Source: Stomatohabitans albus (lineage in GTDB: Bacteria > Actinomycetota > Nitriliruptoria > Euzebyales > Euzebyaceae). From it: DNA of 64,000 nt. Each line of letters begins with the position of its first letter. Within the stretch, counting starts at the first letter, position 1. The stretch spans positions 124,001 to 188,000 of the forward strand of contig NZ_JAYKKE010000002.1 of NCBI RefSeq assembly GCF_036336025.1, given 5' to 3'. Made by a program: the position numbers and the translations under genes. The notes beneath the pieces are model-generated. The model searched no databases, was not told the DNA's origin, and saw only the letters and a program-made list of their open reading frames with translations. This document shows, piece by piece, positions 34,787-44,675 of the stretch.

Positions 34787-36883
34787 TCAGCGCTGTGAAG
34801 CCTCCATAATGGCGTTGGCCAACGGCAGGTCAGCAAGGTTCGTGAGATCTATGGGTTGACCAGCGTCGTTGCACAAGGGAAGTCGCCAATTGGGATACTG
34901 GGTCTGATTTGTTCCAGGCACGTTAATGGCTCGCCGATCTCCCGCTAGATCTGCAAGTGAAACGGCAAAGAGCTGGCTAGCGCCTTGAGCAACCCAGCGA
35001 TGTAGCGCCACGATGAATGTGGTGGTGTCCACATCGGGATGTTCGAGGTACCCATCCTCAACCATGGCTGCACGAACCTGGTCAATGGCGGCTTGTTCAG
35101 TCTCTCGTTCTTCGTCCAAGGATTGGGTCAGGAGGTTGAGTCGTGCCCGAAGCTCAACATGTTCGAGTCGTAACAATCCTGCATTGGGCATCATGTCGTG
35201 TGTAGACACCATGGCAAGGGCAACCTGGCGATAGTGCTGAGGGTTGGCAGGGCGCCCCCAGCCTTGGGTGAACCAAGAAATATCGGTACCCGCCAGCCCT
35301 CGCTCATCAAGCATCTGGCGAGCATTTGCTGGTAGTGTGCCCAAATCTTCTCCGACCAAGATGACCCCAGCACGTTCAGCCTCAAGGACGAGCACCCCAA
35401 GCATGGCTTCAGGATCAAAGTAGACATAGGTGCCCTCTGTGGGCGTACACCCAGCAGGAATCCACCACTGCCGGAACATACCTAATATGTGATCGATTCT
35501 GAGTGCACCGGCATGACGCATAACCCCGCGGACAAGATCACGCCAGGGTGTGTATCCCATTTCAGCCAGTTTTACGGGGTTCAATGGTGGCTGAGACCAA
35601 TCTTGACCAAGGGCGTTGTAATGATCTGGGGGAGCACCCACGCTGGCATTACGGACCATTGCTTCACCCAATAGCCACGAATCGGCACCCCCTGGGTGAA
35701 CACCAACGGCCAAGTCATGCATGACCCCGACATCAAGGGAGTTCGTCTGGTTAAGGCGATCAAGCTGGGTATCAATGACCCATTGCAGCCACTGATGGAA
35801 TCGCACCTCCTGCGTGTGGGTTTTTCTGAACCGTGCCACCTTGGATGAGCGTGGGTCTTTGTACTCACTGGGCCAATCTGGCCAAAGGGCATCAAAATGC
35901 TCCGTTAATGCTGACCAGGTAGCCCAATCAATCAAGCCTTGCCGTTGCTGTATGGCGTAGCGTGAAAACTGAGCTTGGTCGAAGGAATCAGTAACAAACA
36001 GCTCCCATAGCGCTTGACGTTTCAGGGACCATACGGCTTTACGGTCGATACGGTCCGCCGTGTTCAGCGCCGTAGCTTTGGCGTGTATGTCTGCAATGGT
36101 CGCCTTGACCGACTCATGGGTAATGATGAACTCAGGGCCATCCAAATCAATGAGGAGCGGGTCACGGAATTGGCGTGACGCTGGTCGATAGGGGCTATCT
36201 TCAAATTCTGGTTCACGAACACCTGCGTGAATGGGGTTGACGAGCACAAAGTCAGCATTCCACTGGTGTGCCTGGCCCATCAAGGCATCAAGATGGCGCA
36301 TATCACCGATGCCCCAACTGACATCATCACGAAGCTGGTAGAGCTGGGCGGCAATGCCAAGGACGCGGCGGTCACCAAGGACATTGAGTCGAGCAGGACT
36401 AATGATCAACACGGATTCCGTCGTCGCGATGGCGTCGCCTTCGGCAATCAGGTAGTGCGAACCAGGCGGTAGATCACCGTCTAACTCAAACGTGGCCACA
36501 CCAATTAATTTGCCGTCGACCTCACGGGGATCTTCCCACCAATCCACTTGACGGACTGGGCGAAGGCTGCCATCTTCAAGTCGGGCAGTGAGCGATACCG
36601 CACTGCCGTGTGGCACATGTACGCGGACCCATGGGGTCCACCCTTGCCGTGCAACCACCGTTGGGGCCATAACATTTCGCCACGGTGCCAATGCTGCTTC
36701 GGTAATAGCTTGTTCAGCAGATTGTTGGGTGGAGGCATCAACCCCTAAGGCACCAAGGATACGAATGATTACCTCGTCAGCGACGGTGACCGGTTCCCCT
36801 CGCCAATTGTCATAGGACGTACCCACGTGGTGTAAGGATGCAAGATGTTCTAAAACTTGGCGAGATGGAGCAGCAGGATTCAT
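34787..36883 (-). CDS. malQ: 4-alpha-glucanotransferase (amylomaltase)
   Basis: GH77 enzyme that moves glucan chains between maltodextrins in glycogen or maltose breakdown. It has 698 residues, with an N-terminal extra domain as in many actinobacterial and enteric MalQ. Catalytic motifs are RIDHILGMFRQW (nucleophile Asp), GEDLGTLP (acid/base Glu) and VSTHDM (third Asp). It acts downstream of GlgX. Its start is only 20 bp from the divergent App1-type gene, so the two promoters overlap or the mRNAs are leaderless. Confidence 0.95.
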   Translation of the reverse strand: MNPAAPSRQVLEHLASLHHVGTSYDNWRGEPVTVADEVIIRILGALGVDASTQQSAEQAITEAALAPWRNVMAPTVVARQGWTPWVRVHVPHGSAVSLTARLEDGSLRPVRQVDWWEDPREVDGKLIGVATFELDGDLPPGSHYLIAEGDAIATTESVLIISPARLNVLGDRRVLGIAAQLYQLRDDVSWGIGDMRHLDALMGQAHQWNADFVLVNPIHAGVREPEFEDSPYRPASRQFRDPLLIDLDGPEFIITHESVKATIADIHAKATALNTADRIDRKAVWSLKRQALWELFVTDSFDQAQFSRYAIQQRQGLIDWATWSALTEHFDALWPDWPSEYKDPRSSKVARFRKTHTQEVRFHQWLQWVIDTQLDRLNQTNSLDVGVMHDLAVGVHPGGADSWLLGEAMVRNASVGAPPDHYNALGQDWSQPPLNPVKLAEMGYTPWRDLVRGVMRHAGALRIDHILGMFRQWWIPAGCTPTEGTYVYFDPEAMLGVLVLEAERAGVILVGEDLGTLPANARQMLDERGLAGTDISWFTQGWGRPANPQHYRQVALAMVSTHDMMPNAGLLRLEHVELRARLNLLTQSLDEERETEQAAIDQVRAAMVEDGYLEHPDVDTTTFIVALHRWVAQGASQLFAVSLADLAGDRRAINVPGTNQTQYPNWRLPLCNDAGQPIDLTNLADLPLANAIMEASQR

Positions 36884-36903
36884 TTGCCCTAAGTTAGTAC
36901 GTC

Positions 36904-38007
36904 ATGTCCACTGTCCACTATGCCTATCGCATTGCCACCCACCTCAATCAGCGGTTAACGCAGCGGTTACGCCAACAAGGTTGGGTGCCCCATCCGCAGG
37001 TCTATCCGGGATTAGGCGATGGAGAAAAGGTGCAGGTCATGGGCCGGGTGCTCTTGGGACGCATGGATGACCGCCATATTTGGCACCAAGAATCAACCGA
37101 CGTTGAGGTACCTAAACATGCCCGTGGGTGGCGGCAGTTTATTACAGCACCGATGGCCAACGCGGCCATAGAGATTCAGGTGGGTAAACGCACCCTTCGG
37201 ACACGAACAGACCGTGACGGATATTTTGATTTGATGGTTCATGGGCACGGGCTGGTCCCAGGGTGGCATACCGTTCGAGTCCGGACCACGGCTGATATTT
37301 CTGGTGCTGCACGCATCTATATTCTTAACCCAAAGTCACGTGTGGGATTGTTAAGCGATATTGATGACACCGTCATTATCACCCACCTTCCGCGCCCATT
37401 TATCGCCGCCTACAACGCCTTTGTGTTAACTGAAGAAGCAAGAGATGTCGTACCCGGTATGGGAACCTGGTATCGGCAGATATTGCAGGACCACCCATTT
37501 GCGCCAGTGGTCTACTTATCCACGGGTGCATTTAATACGGTGCCATTCTTACAGCGCTTCTTACACCACCATCAGTTCCCATCGGGCATGATGTTGATGA
37601 CCGACTGGGGCACAACCACGACGGGATGGTTCCGCTCAGGGCTTGACCATAAACGTAAGTCACTGGCACGTTTGGTGAAGGATTTCCCTCAAATTAAATG
37701 GATATTAGTTGGTGATGATGGCCAACATGATGCCATGGTCTATAACGAGTTTGCGCGTCAGCATCCCGACCACGTTGCGATGATTGGTATCCGTGAACTG
37801 ACCCCGGTGGAACACGCCCTGATCCACGGGCAGCCAGTTCCTCCCGGTGGAGCAAATGTGCGCAATCAACCACCCATCATTGCCACGTCTAACGATGCAG
37901 TTCCAACCATTCATGGCCCTGACGGCTATGCATTAGCCGCAGCCTACCGTCATTGGCGCAACGATAGTCGATGTCCCCAACCAGGGGACCCATCCTCAGA
38001 ATCGTGA
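36904..38007 (+). CDS. App1-type (DUF2183) phosphatase
   Basis: A 367-residue protein of the App1/DUF2183 family, related to yeast actin patch protein 1, a phosphatidate phosphatase. The HAD-type signature is SDIDDTVI with D152, D154 and T156. STGAFNTVPFLQRFL and WILVGDDGQHD are later HAD motifs. The bacterial members probably dephosphorylate a phospholipid or related compound. The stop TGA 38005-38007 is one base before the recD2 ATG, so both are co-translated. Confidence 0.88.
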   Translation: MSTVHYAYRIATHLNQRLTQRLRQQGWVPHPQVYPGLGDGEKVQVMGRVLLGRMDDRHIWHQESTDVEVPKHARGWRQFITAPMANAAIEIQVGKRTLRTRTDRDGYFDLMVHGHGLVPGWHTVRVRTTADISGAARIYILNPKSRVGLLSDIDDTVIITHLPRPFIAAYNAFVLTEEARDVVPGMGTWYRQILQDHPFAPVVYLSTGAFNTVPFLQRFLHHHQFPSGMMLMTDWGTTTTGWFRSGLDHKRKSLARLVKDFPQIKWILVGDDGQHDAMVYNEFARQHPDHVAMIGIRELTPVEHALIHGQPVPPGGANVRNQPPIIATSNDAVPTIHGPDGYALAAAYRHWRNDSRCPQPGDPSSES

Positions 38008-38008
38008 T

Positions 38009-40135
38009 ATGGATACCGACCGTTTAGATGCCACCATCTCCCGTGTGCTCTGGGCCGGGGGAGATGGCCAGTTCGCGGTGGTACTCGCCAAAGATGAAGA
38101 CGGTGACGCATTCAAAGCAACCGGCCCCTTGGCGGATCTCACCGCAGGGCAACACGTGGTCTTGATCGGGGGGTGGAACGACCACCCGAAATATGGGCCA
38201 ACCTTTGCAGCGCAGTGGTACGAGCTGACGATGCCCTCCACTCGTGATGGCATGGTGAAGTTTCTGGCATCAGACCGGTTTAAAGGTGTCGGTACCGTTC
38301 TCGCCCGACGGATCACCGATACCTTTCCAGACACCCTTGATGAGGTTCTCACTACTGAGCCTGAACGTCTCGCTGATGAAGTTGATGGCGTTAGTGAAGC
38401 ACTTGCCCAACGCATTGGTCAAACGTGGCGTGAAGCGGGACTGTTACCGGCCATCATTGCGCGCCTTGCACAGGTTGGAATAGGGCCAACCGTTGCGAAA
38501 ACAGTTGCTAGTACCTATACCGTTGACGCACTCACAATCATTGAAACAGACCCCTACCAGCTCTTGGATATACAAGGAATATCTTGGAAGCAATTGGATG
38601 CTCTCGGGCGTGGAGCGGGGATCGCGCTAGATGACCCTCGGCGTTTAGCGGCAGGCACGTATGACTATATTCGACGACGATGTGCAGCCCACGGGCACAC
38701 GGTGATCGCGCGTGATGAGGTGGTTCGGGCATTGCCGGGCATCCTGGGTGCTGGGCTGGCCGATGCAGGTATGCGTGCTGCGGTTACGGCAGGTTTCATT
38801 GTGCCGGTGGCTGATGGTGTGGTAAGTCCGGAACGTTTGGCCACGGTTGAAAGACGCGTCGCTGATCGTATTGCCCAGTTCATCTCATCTCCACCGGTTC
38901 ATCCGGTTGAGCGTATTGAAATTGATCCCATGCTGACCGATGAGCAAGGACAAGGGGTTCAGGCTGTATTGCGGGAACGACTCACGGTGCTGACCGGTGG
39001 GCCAGGAACGGGCAAAACAACGACCATTCGCCAAGTTGTGGCCCAGGCTCAAGCGGCGGATTGGACCGTTGCCATGTGTGCCCCGACTGGCCGGGCAGCA
39101 AAACGAATGGAAGAACTTACCGGCATGACCGCAACTACCGTCCATCGGCTGCTTGAAGCACGCCCTGATGATGGCGGTGGGTTTATTTGGGGGCGTGATA
39201 ACGCCAATCCGATAGAGGCAGATTTGATTATTTGTGACGAGTGGTCAATGGCTGATGTCTTTTTAACCGATGCGCTCTTTGCTGCCGTTGGGCCAGGGAC
39301 ACGAGTACTACTTGTTGGGGATGCTGACCAACTGCCCCCCATCGGGCCTGGTGCGGTGCTACGTGATTTAGGGCAAATCCCAAATATCACGCTGACACGG
39401 TTGACTACGGTGCACCGTCAAGCCGCTCAAAGCAGAATCGTGACCCTCGCCCATGAAATTAACACGGGAACCGTGACCCCAGTTGTCGGAAAACAAACGG
39501 ATGTTTTCGCCGTTCCGGTTGACACTAATGCGCTCGCTGATCGGGTAGCGGTGATTGTTAAAGAGCGTGCCCCTGCCTATTTCGGGTGTCATTCAGACCA
39601 AGTACAAGTGCTCAGTGCCATGTACAAGGGTCCTGCGGGCGTAGACCAGTTAAATAAGGTATTACGCCAGACGTTGAATCCGGCTGAACAAGGTGCACAT
39701 GATGCGCACTGGCGTGAAGGGGACCGGGTAGTTGTTACGCGCAACGACCCGGAGTTGGATGTATCAAACGGTGATGTGGGCACCGTGGTGGGCGCAATGG
39801 CACGAGAGCGCATTGTGACGGTTGCATTTACACACGGGGAGCGCACCTTTGAGGGGGAACAAACGAATACGCTGATGCCTGCCTGGGCATTGACTGTCCA
39901 CAAATCCCAAGGCGGGGAGTGGCCGGTTGTCGTGTTGGTCCTGGACCCCTCGCAGAACCATATGTTGACCCGTGAACTTGTCTATACCGCTGCAACGCGT
40001 GCACGCGAAGGCCTCTTGATTGTGGGTAAACCGCACTTGCTTGAACAGGCTGCCAAACGAGCCGACGGAGGGTTGCAAGCACGAAAAACCTGGCTGGTTC
40101 AACGGGTCAGCCAGGCGCATCGTCCACCGTTTTAA
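38009..40135 (+). CDS. recD2: RecD2-type DNA helicase
   Basis: A 708-residue superfamily 1B 5'-3' helicase of the RecD2 type found in bacteria independently of RecBC. An N-terminal OB-like domain and helix-hairpin-helix regions (for example RFKGVGTVLARRITDTF) precede the motor. Walker A is GPGTGKTT (331-338), Walker B region ICDEWSMADV, then GDADQLPPIGPGAVL. The C-terminal motif VTHKSQG-like segment reads LTVHKSQGGEWPVVVL and ends in YTAATRAREGL. It takes part in repair or mismatch processing. It overlaps in operon logic with the App1-type gene. Confidence 0.93.
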   Translation: MDTDRLDATISRVLWAGGDGQFAVVLAKDEDGDAFKATGPLADLTAGQHVVLIGGWNDHPKYGPTFAAQWYELTMPSTRDGMVKFLASDRFKGVGTVLARRITDTFPDTLDEVLTTEPERLADEVDGVSEALAQRIGQTWREAGLLPAIIARLAQVGIGPTVAKTVASTYTVDALTIIETDPYQLLDIQGISWKQLDALGRGAGIALDDPRRLAAGTYDYIRRRCAAHGHTVIARDEVVRALPGILGAGLADAGMRAAVTAGFIVPVADGVVSPERLATVERRVADRIAQFISSPPVHPVERIEIDPMLTDEQGQGVQAVLRERLTVLTGGPGTGKTTTIRQVVAQAQAADWTVAMCAPTGRAAKRMEELTGMTATTVHRLLEARPDDGGGFIWGRDNANPIEADLIICDEWSMADVFLTDALFAAVGPGTRVLLVGDADQLPPIGPGAVLRDLGQIPNITLTRLTTVHRQAAQSRIVTLAHEINTGTVTPVVGKQTDVFAVPVDTNALADRVAVIVKERAPAYFGCHSDQVQVLSAMYKGPAGVDQLNKVLRQTLNPAEQGAHDAHWREGDRVVVTRNDPELDVSNGDVGTVVGAMARERIVTVAFTHGERTFEGEQTNTLMPAWALTVHKSQGGEWPVVVLVLDPSQNHMLTRELVYTAATRAREGLLIVGKPHLLEQAAKRADGGLQARKTWLVQRVSQAHRPPF

Positions 40136-40151
40136 ACGGCTGGAGATGTTG

Positions 40152-40460
40152 TTACTTGTATCGGTAGGTAATACGCCCACGGGTTAAGTCATAGGGGCTC
40201 ACTTCAACGGTTACTCGGTCGCCAGGCAAAATACGGATGTAGTGCTTGCGCATCTTGCCGCTAATGTGTCCAAGGATTTCAATACCGTTTTCGAGTTCAA
40301 TTTTGAACATGGTGTTTGGGAGCGCTTCGGTGACGGTGCCCTCCAACTCGAGGGCTTCTTCCTTCGCACTTCCTGCGCGAGCCTCACGCTTTGCGCGGGT
40401 CTCTTCATCAATAAACTTGCGTGATTGGGACGGGCGACGTCCCGAACGACGGCGGGCCAT
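40152..40460 (-). CDS. infA: Translation initiation factor IF-1 with basic N-terminal extension
   Basis: 102 residues against the usual 72. Residues about 34-101 are a near-standard IF-1: [40 protein letters not shown] and [13 protein letters not shown]. The first 33 residues are extra and very basic ([16 protein letters not shown], then [17 protein letters not shown]). The start ATG 40460 has AAGGAG at a normal distance, and there is no in-frame internal Met, Val or Leu start at the usual position, so the extension seems translated. The gene is also away from the ribosomal-protein cluster where infA normally sits, so it may be a second copy. Confidence 0.9.
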   Translation of the reverse strand: MARRRSGRRPSQSRKFIDEETRAKREARAGSAKEEALELEGTVTEALPNTMFKIELENGIEILGHISGKMRKHYIRILPGDRVTVEVSPYDLTRGRITYRYK

Positions 40461-40567
40461 TAGGTACTCCTTCTGTCTTCTTCCCCTTTGGCCAGCTCCC
40501 GGCCGTTAACGGGCAGATCAGTCGACCAGTGTAGCGGACGATCCGACAACCTAACCTGGTTGGGTTC

Positions 40568-41245
40568 ATGTCGACCTCTGCTTTTCGTACCCCCCGCCTT
40601 GTAACCCACCTTGCTGACGCCTTTGATGCGGCCGGCTTGGATTTGTGGGCTGCTGATTTACGGGCATGTCTACAAAGCCCGTCATCCCTCGATCAAGCCC
40701 GAGCTATTCAGGCTGAATGTATGCGGCTGATTGCGAAGCCATCGGTTCGGGCCACGGCTCGTAGGCCTGATGAGGGCAATGCGCCAGTTGAACAAGAAGA
40801 CTTGGTGGCGGGACTCCAAATGGTGCTTGATCGTCTCTCCGTTGAACTCGGAGAAGGCCCAAGCCAGGCCCAGCCGTTGTATGAGGCCCTGCGCGATCTT
40901 GCTGATGACCTCCAACTGAACAACCAGGCACGCTGGCTTGCTCGGTTGCGCCATGTGGCCTTGGATACGTCCTTCACCGAAGAAGTGCGTATGGAGCGCT
41001 TAGACAATGTGATTTGTTCTGCCTTGACCGATGATAGTTTGCCTGGCGATTTACTGACCGCCTGCCGGGTTCGCTTGGAGTCGATTTTTGATGCCCAGGC
41101 TGCGGCTGCAATGGCGGCTGCCGCGATGCGTCCACCCATGCCAAGAACCCCAGTTCATGCTGAGACCCCTCCACCTGAACCAGCACGGCCAGATGGGGTT
41201 ATCCATCAGATTGTGACTGAGGAATACGATGAAGATGAGGAATAA
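40568..41245 (+). CDS. Helical protein of unknown function
   Basis: A 225-residue protein that I do not recognise. It is largely alpha-helical, with an alanine-rich stretch (AQAAAAMAAAAMRPPMPR) and an acidic C-terminus (EEYDEDEE). It starts at ATG 40568, divergent from infA, and ends five bases before the TsaC-type gene, so both are probably one operon. No enzymatic motif is present. Confidence 0.7.
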   Translation: MSTSAFRTPRLVTHLADAFDAAGLDLWAADLRACLQSPSSLDQARAIQAECMRLIAKPSVRATARRPDEGNAPVEQEDLVAGLQMVLDRLSVELGEGPSQAQPLYEALRDLADDLQLNNQARWLARLRHVALDTSFTEEVRMERLDNVICSALTDDSLPGDLLTACRVRLESIFDAQAAAAMAAAAMRPPMPRTPVHAETPPPEPARPDGVIHQIVTEEYDEDEE

Positions 41246-41250
41246 CACTG

Positions 41251-42267
41251 ATGGGTGAAACCGCTGTTGTAAAGGTATTGCCCGAGGCAGAAGAGGCGTT
41301 ACTCCGGACCATGTTGACTGCACCAGCTCGGGCGCTTGAACGTGGTGGTCTTGTCGCGTTCCCTACTGAAACGGTGTACGGGCTGGGTGCGGATGCGTTC
41401 AATGCTCGTGCGGTTGAGCGGGTATTTACCGCCAAGGGACGGCCGGCAGATAATCCTCTGATTGTGCATCTCGCTGCGCCACACCAGGTTGAATGGGTTG
41501 CCAATTCCGTATCTCCGGTGGCACAAACCCTTATCGATACGTTTTGGCCAGGACCCCTCACCCTTGTGCTTCCTGTCCGAAAGGATGTTCCGTCAGTGGT
41601 GACGGCTGGGCTAGACAGCGTGGCCGTGCGATGTCCAAGCCATTTGGTTGCGCGGGTATTGATCGCCCAGGCTGGGGTTCCACTCGTCGGTCCTTCAGCG
41701 AACCTCTCTGGTCGCCCATCACCCACAACTGCAGCCCACGTCATGCGGGATTTTCCACATGGGTTGGACTGGATTGTTGATGGTGGTCCGAGTGCTATTG
41801 GTATTGAGAGCACCGTTATTGATGTGCGCGGAACACACCCTACGGTGTTACGCGAAGGGAAGATCAGCCGTGAAGATTTAGCCCCATGGCTGCATGCTGC
41901 TGATCAGGAAGCACCTGCCGCAATTGAACGCAGTCCTGGGACACGCTTTGCGCATTATCAGCCCACCGCACGGGTGCTGCTGAGCCCCATCGGGGGTGGC
42001 TGGGATATGGCACACCAGTGGTTATCAAAAGTACGGTCAGTTGGATTGGTCACCGCAAGTGACCCATCGATTGGGGTACGAACCCATCGCCGTATGCACG
42101 TGTTAGGAACGTGGAATACACCCGAAGATTTGGCCAAGAATCTGTATGGCTACTTGCGACAGGCCGATGACATGGGTGTTGAAGTAGTGGTCATTGAAAG
42201 TGTGGGTACCACCGGTATCGGGCGAGCGGTCATGGATCGGCTTCGGCGGGCCGCTGGACGTGAATAA
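41251..42267 (+). CDS. L-threonylcarbamoyladenylate synthase (Sua5 type)
   Basis: 338 residues. Makes threonylcarbamoyl-AMP for the t6A modification at position 37 of ANN-decoding tRNAs. The TsaC/YrdC domain has FPTETVYGLGADAFN, KGRPADNPLIVHL and GPSANLSGRPSPTTA. A C-terminal Sua5 domain (about 215-338) marks it as the longer YwlC/Sua5 form. The start ATG 41251 is close to the previous gene. A strong terminator follows at 42300-42325. Confidence 0.94.
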   Translation: MGETAVVKVLPEAEEALLRTMLTAPARALERGGLVAFPTETVYGLGADAFNARAVERVFTAKGRPADNPLIVHLAAPHQVEWVANSVSPVAQTLIDTFWPGPLTLVLPVRKDVPSVVTAGLDSVAVRCPSHLVARVLIAQAGVPLVGPSANLSGRPSPTTAAHVMRDFPHGLDWIVDGGPSAIGIESTVIDVRGTHPTVLREGKISREDLAPWLHAADQEAPAAIERSPGTRFAHYQPTARVLLSPIGGGWDMAHQWLSKVRSVGLVTASDPSIGVRTHRRMHVLGTWNTPEDLAKNLYGYLRQADDMGVEVVVIESVGTTGIGRAVMDRLRRAAGRE

Positions 42268-42299
42268 GGTGCGCTTGTAAGCCGTTGGCCTTCTCGCTA

Positions 42300-42325
42300 A
42301 AAGGCGACCCCATGGGGCCGCCTTT
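42300..42325. terminator. Bidirectional terminator
   Basis: AAAGGCG-A-CCCC-AT-GGGG-C-CGCCTTT (42300-42325) is a strong stem with one mismatch. It lies between the convergent TsaC-type and CoA-transferase genes. Confidence 0.8.
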
Positions 42326-42346
42326 CGGTCAAGGAAAGCTATACCG

Positions 42347-43648
42347 TTAGATGTTAAGCCCTTCCTTTTGACCTTCCTCACGTAACCAATCTCGAGCGGC
42401 TGGATGGGCCGCATGTTCAATGAGGTTACGTGCTTTTTGGTCTTGGGTAGCGCCGGTGATCTCTGCGACACCGTGTTCGGTAATCACAGCCGAGTGCATT
42501 GAACTCGTTACTGGGCTTTCGATACGCGGCACAATCGTTGATTGGTCAATCTTGGGGTGCCAGGAGCGCAACGCCATAATGGATTGGCCGCCATGGGAGT
42601 GCACTGCACCCACGATGAAGTCGGTCGAGCCACCGAATCCTGAGATAATTTTTGTACCGACACGGGCTGCGTTCGCGCGGTCCCGAATATCAATCTGAAG
42701 GGCCGTATTGATGGAGATCTGGCCAGGGTTCTTCATGATATTGCCAGGGTTATTGATGGTCTCGGTACGCATGATGCGCACCCGATCATTTAAGTGCACC
42801 CAGTCCATCAATTCACGGCTGCCATTAATAAATGTAGACATAATCCTGAAACTTGGGTCGAGTACCCCGTTACGTTCCAAGCCAAGGACTCCGTCGGAGA
42901 ACATTTCTGTCCAAATCTTCATATTGCGGTGACGCTTCAAGCGAGCCAACACTCGGTCTGGGATGTCACCGATACCCATTTGGAGGTACATCCCATTTTC
43001 TATCCGGCGAGCTACGTTATCCGCAATGGCATCAGCACTTGCTTCGGGGTCAATCTTGTCATTGGTGATCATCTTGGACCCGTGGCCACCCTTGTGATCA
43101 TCCCAAGGGGCGCTGTGGCCAAGCTCATCATCAGCTTCAACAAGGATGTCAAAGTCGTCAATGCTGAACTCACCATCACCAAAGGTGTAGGGCATATGAC
43201 GGTTAACCTGACCAATTAATAACCCGCCACGACGCTTGCACGCTTCAATAGCACCAACCATCACATTGACTTCAGCACCGAGGGACACTTTGCCATCAAC
43301 AGGTACCGAAATATTGGCGATCACGACGTCGACAGGGAGGTGACCGTGCAAGAACAAGAGCGGCACCATCGATAAGCGGCTAGGAACATACTGCAAGTTG
43401 GGATGCCCGCGCAGACCAGGGCCAACAAAGCTGGTTTCTGGAGTGACCCCATCATGCATCACCACCCCTTTGGGGGCGTGCAACATGTTTAACGTAAAGT
43501 GCTCTTGGTATTCGCTAAATGCTTTAAGGGTGCTCCAAGGCACGGAGAAGTTACCACTCACTACGACACGTGGGTTTTCTGGGAGACGTCCCACCGCCGA
43601 TGCAAGTTGCTCTGGGCTAATCAATTTAGGCTTGAGTGCATTAGTCAT
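42347..43648 (-). CDS. Acetyl-CoA hydrolase/transferase family (cat1/ACH1-like)
   Basis: A 433-residue CoA-transferase or hydrolase from ATG 43648. The frame opens further to 43690 through non-family residues. Typical stretches are MGIGDIPDRVLARLKRHRNM, GVLGLERNGVLDPSF and GFGGSTDFIVGAVHSHGG. Related enzymes move CoA from acetyl- or succinyl-CoA to acetate, succinate or 4-hydroxybutyrate. Which one applies here is not readable. With AcnA it may allow energy-saving acetate handling. It is divergent from the CPBP protease gene. Confidence 0.88.
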   Translation of the reverse strand: MTNALKPKLISPEQLASAVGRLPENPRVVVSGNFSVPWSTLKAFSEYQEHFTLNMLHAPKGVVMHDGVTPETSFVGPGLRGHPNLQYVPSRLSMVPLLFLHGHLPVDVVIANISVPVDGKVSLGAEVNVMVGAIEACKRRGGLLIGQVNRHMPYTFGDGEFSIDDFDILVEADDELGHSAPWDDHKGGHGSKMITNDKIDPEASADAIADNVARRIENGMYLQMGIGDIPDRVLARLKRHRNMKIWTEMFSDGVLGLERNGVLDPSFRIMSTFINGSRELMDWVHLNDRVRIMRTETINNPGNIMKNPGQISINTALQIDIRDRANAARVGTKIISGFGGSTDFIVGAVHSHGGQSIMALRSWHPKIDQSTIVPRIESPVTSSMHSAVITEHGVAEITGATQDQKARNLIEHAAHPAARDWLREEGQKEGLNI

Positions 43649-43741
43649 GAGCTTAAGACTGCCGAGCAAACGAACGATAATCAATTCCAACGGCCGGTAA
43701 AAGGCCCGTCACAATCCGTCCTCAAGGCCTATGCTTTTCCC

Positions 43742-44620
43742 ATGCCTATCAGTGAACGATTTACCAATACAGATGAACCAGAGTGGTCCTGGGGTGATCC
43801 CAGTCACACAGACGTGCGCGGAGAAGGCTCGCCATCGCACCCCGAAGCGGTGTCAACTGCCGATTCCACACCTGTTCCTGAGGTAATTGGTAACCCGTGG
43901 CTAGACGTGGTGATGGGCATCGTTATATTCGCGGTTGCCCAACTTGTTATCGGGTTGATTGCCACGATCGTGTATGCGGTTGTCACCAAAGCCGATTTGA
44001 CCGCACTGCGTCAAAATGACCCGAACATGCTTATCAGTGTGATTTGGCCAGTCTCAATCAGCACCATTCTGATGGCATGGTGGTGGTCGTATAGAGGTAA
44101 TCGAACCCCTGCCACGTTCATGAAGTGGTCCTTTAAAAAGACTGACCTCTTGTGGGGTGTTGGGGCCACATTGATCAGCATTGCCACGGGAGTGGTGCTC
44201 TCAAGTGTGTTTCAACTCTCACCTGAAGATTCAGCCAACCTGAACAGCGCTATTTGGCCAAGTGATATTTCTCCCCTTCAAGCTATTGGTGCTGGCTTAG
44301 CCATTGGTATCGTTGTCCCCATTGCCGAAGAAATGATCTTTCGAGGGATTATTCTCAACGCCCTCTCGCGCAAGGTCAACACCTGGGTTGCCCTTGTCAT
44401 TTCGGCGCTCCTCTTTACCGTTCCCCACCTACCCAATTTTTTGTTAATCGACATTGAACCAGCCGCAATGCTCAGCGGCATCATTCAAATCCTCATCTTA
44501 GGACTTGTAATTGGGTTCTGGATGATCAAAACCAATCGCCTTGGCGCATCCATTTGGGCCCATATTATGAATAATTCGATGGTGGTTATCTCCTTGGTAT
44601 TGGGCCAAATGCTGCCTTAA
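43742..44620 (+). CDS. CPBP family intramembrane protease
   Basis: 292 residues from ATG 43742. The longer open frame overlaps the CoA-transferase start on the other strand. A polar acidic N-terminus of about 50 residues is followed by about seven transmembrane helices. The abortive-infection (CPBP/Rce1) motifs are E196, E197 and R201 in EEMIFRGI, a histidine in TVPHLPNF and HIMNNS. Such proteins cleave or process membrane-associated peptides. The target is unknown. Confidence 0.88.
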   Translation: MPISERFTNTDEPEWSWGDPSHTDVRGEGSPSHPEAVSTADSTPVPEVIGNPWLDVVMGIVIFAVAQLVIGLIATIVYAVVTKADLTALRQNDPNMLISVIWPVSISTILMAWWWSYRGNRTPATFMKWSFKKTDLLWGVGATLISIATGVVLSSVFQLSPEDSANLNSAIWPSDISPLQAIGAGLAIGIVVPIAEEMIFRGIILNALSRKVNTWVALVISALLFTVPHLPNFLLIDIEPAAMLSGIIQILILGLVIGFWMIKTNRLGASIWAHIMNNSMVVISLVLGQMLP

Positions 44621-44626
44621 ACCCAA

Positions 44627-44659
44627 CTGCGTGTGACCCAACAAACGGACCACACGCAG
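44627..44659. terminator. Hairpin between convergent genes
   Basis: CTGCGTGTG (44627-44635) pairs with CACACGCAG (44651-44659) around a 15-nt loop, between the CPBP and quinone oxidoreductase genes. It lacks a U tract. Confidence 0.55.
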
Positions 44660-44675
44660 CGATTCGGCGATAAGG

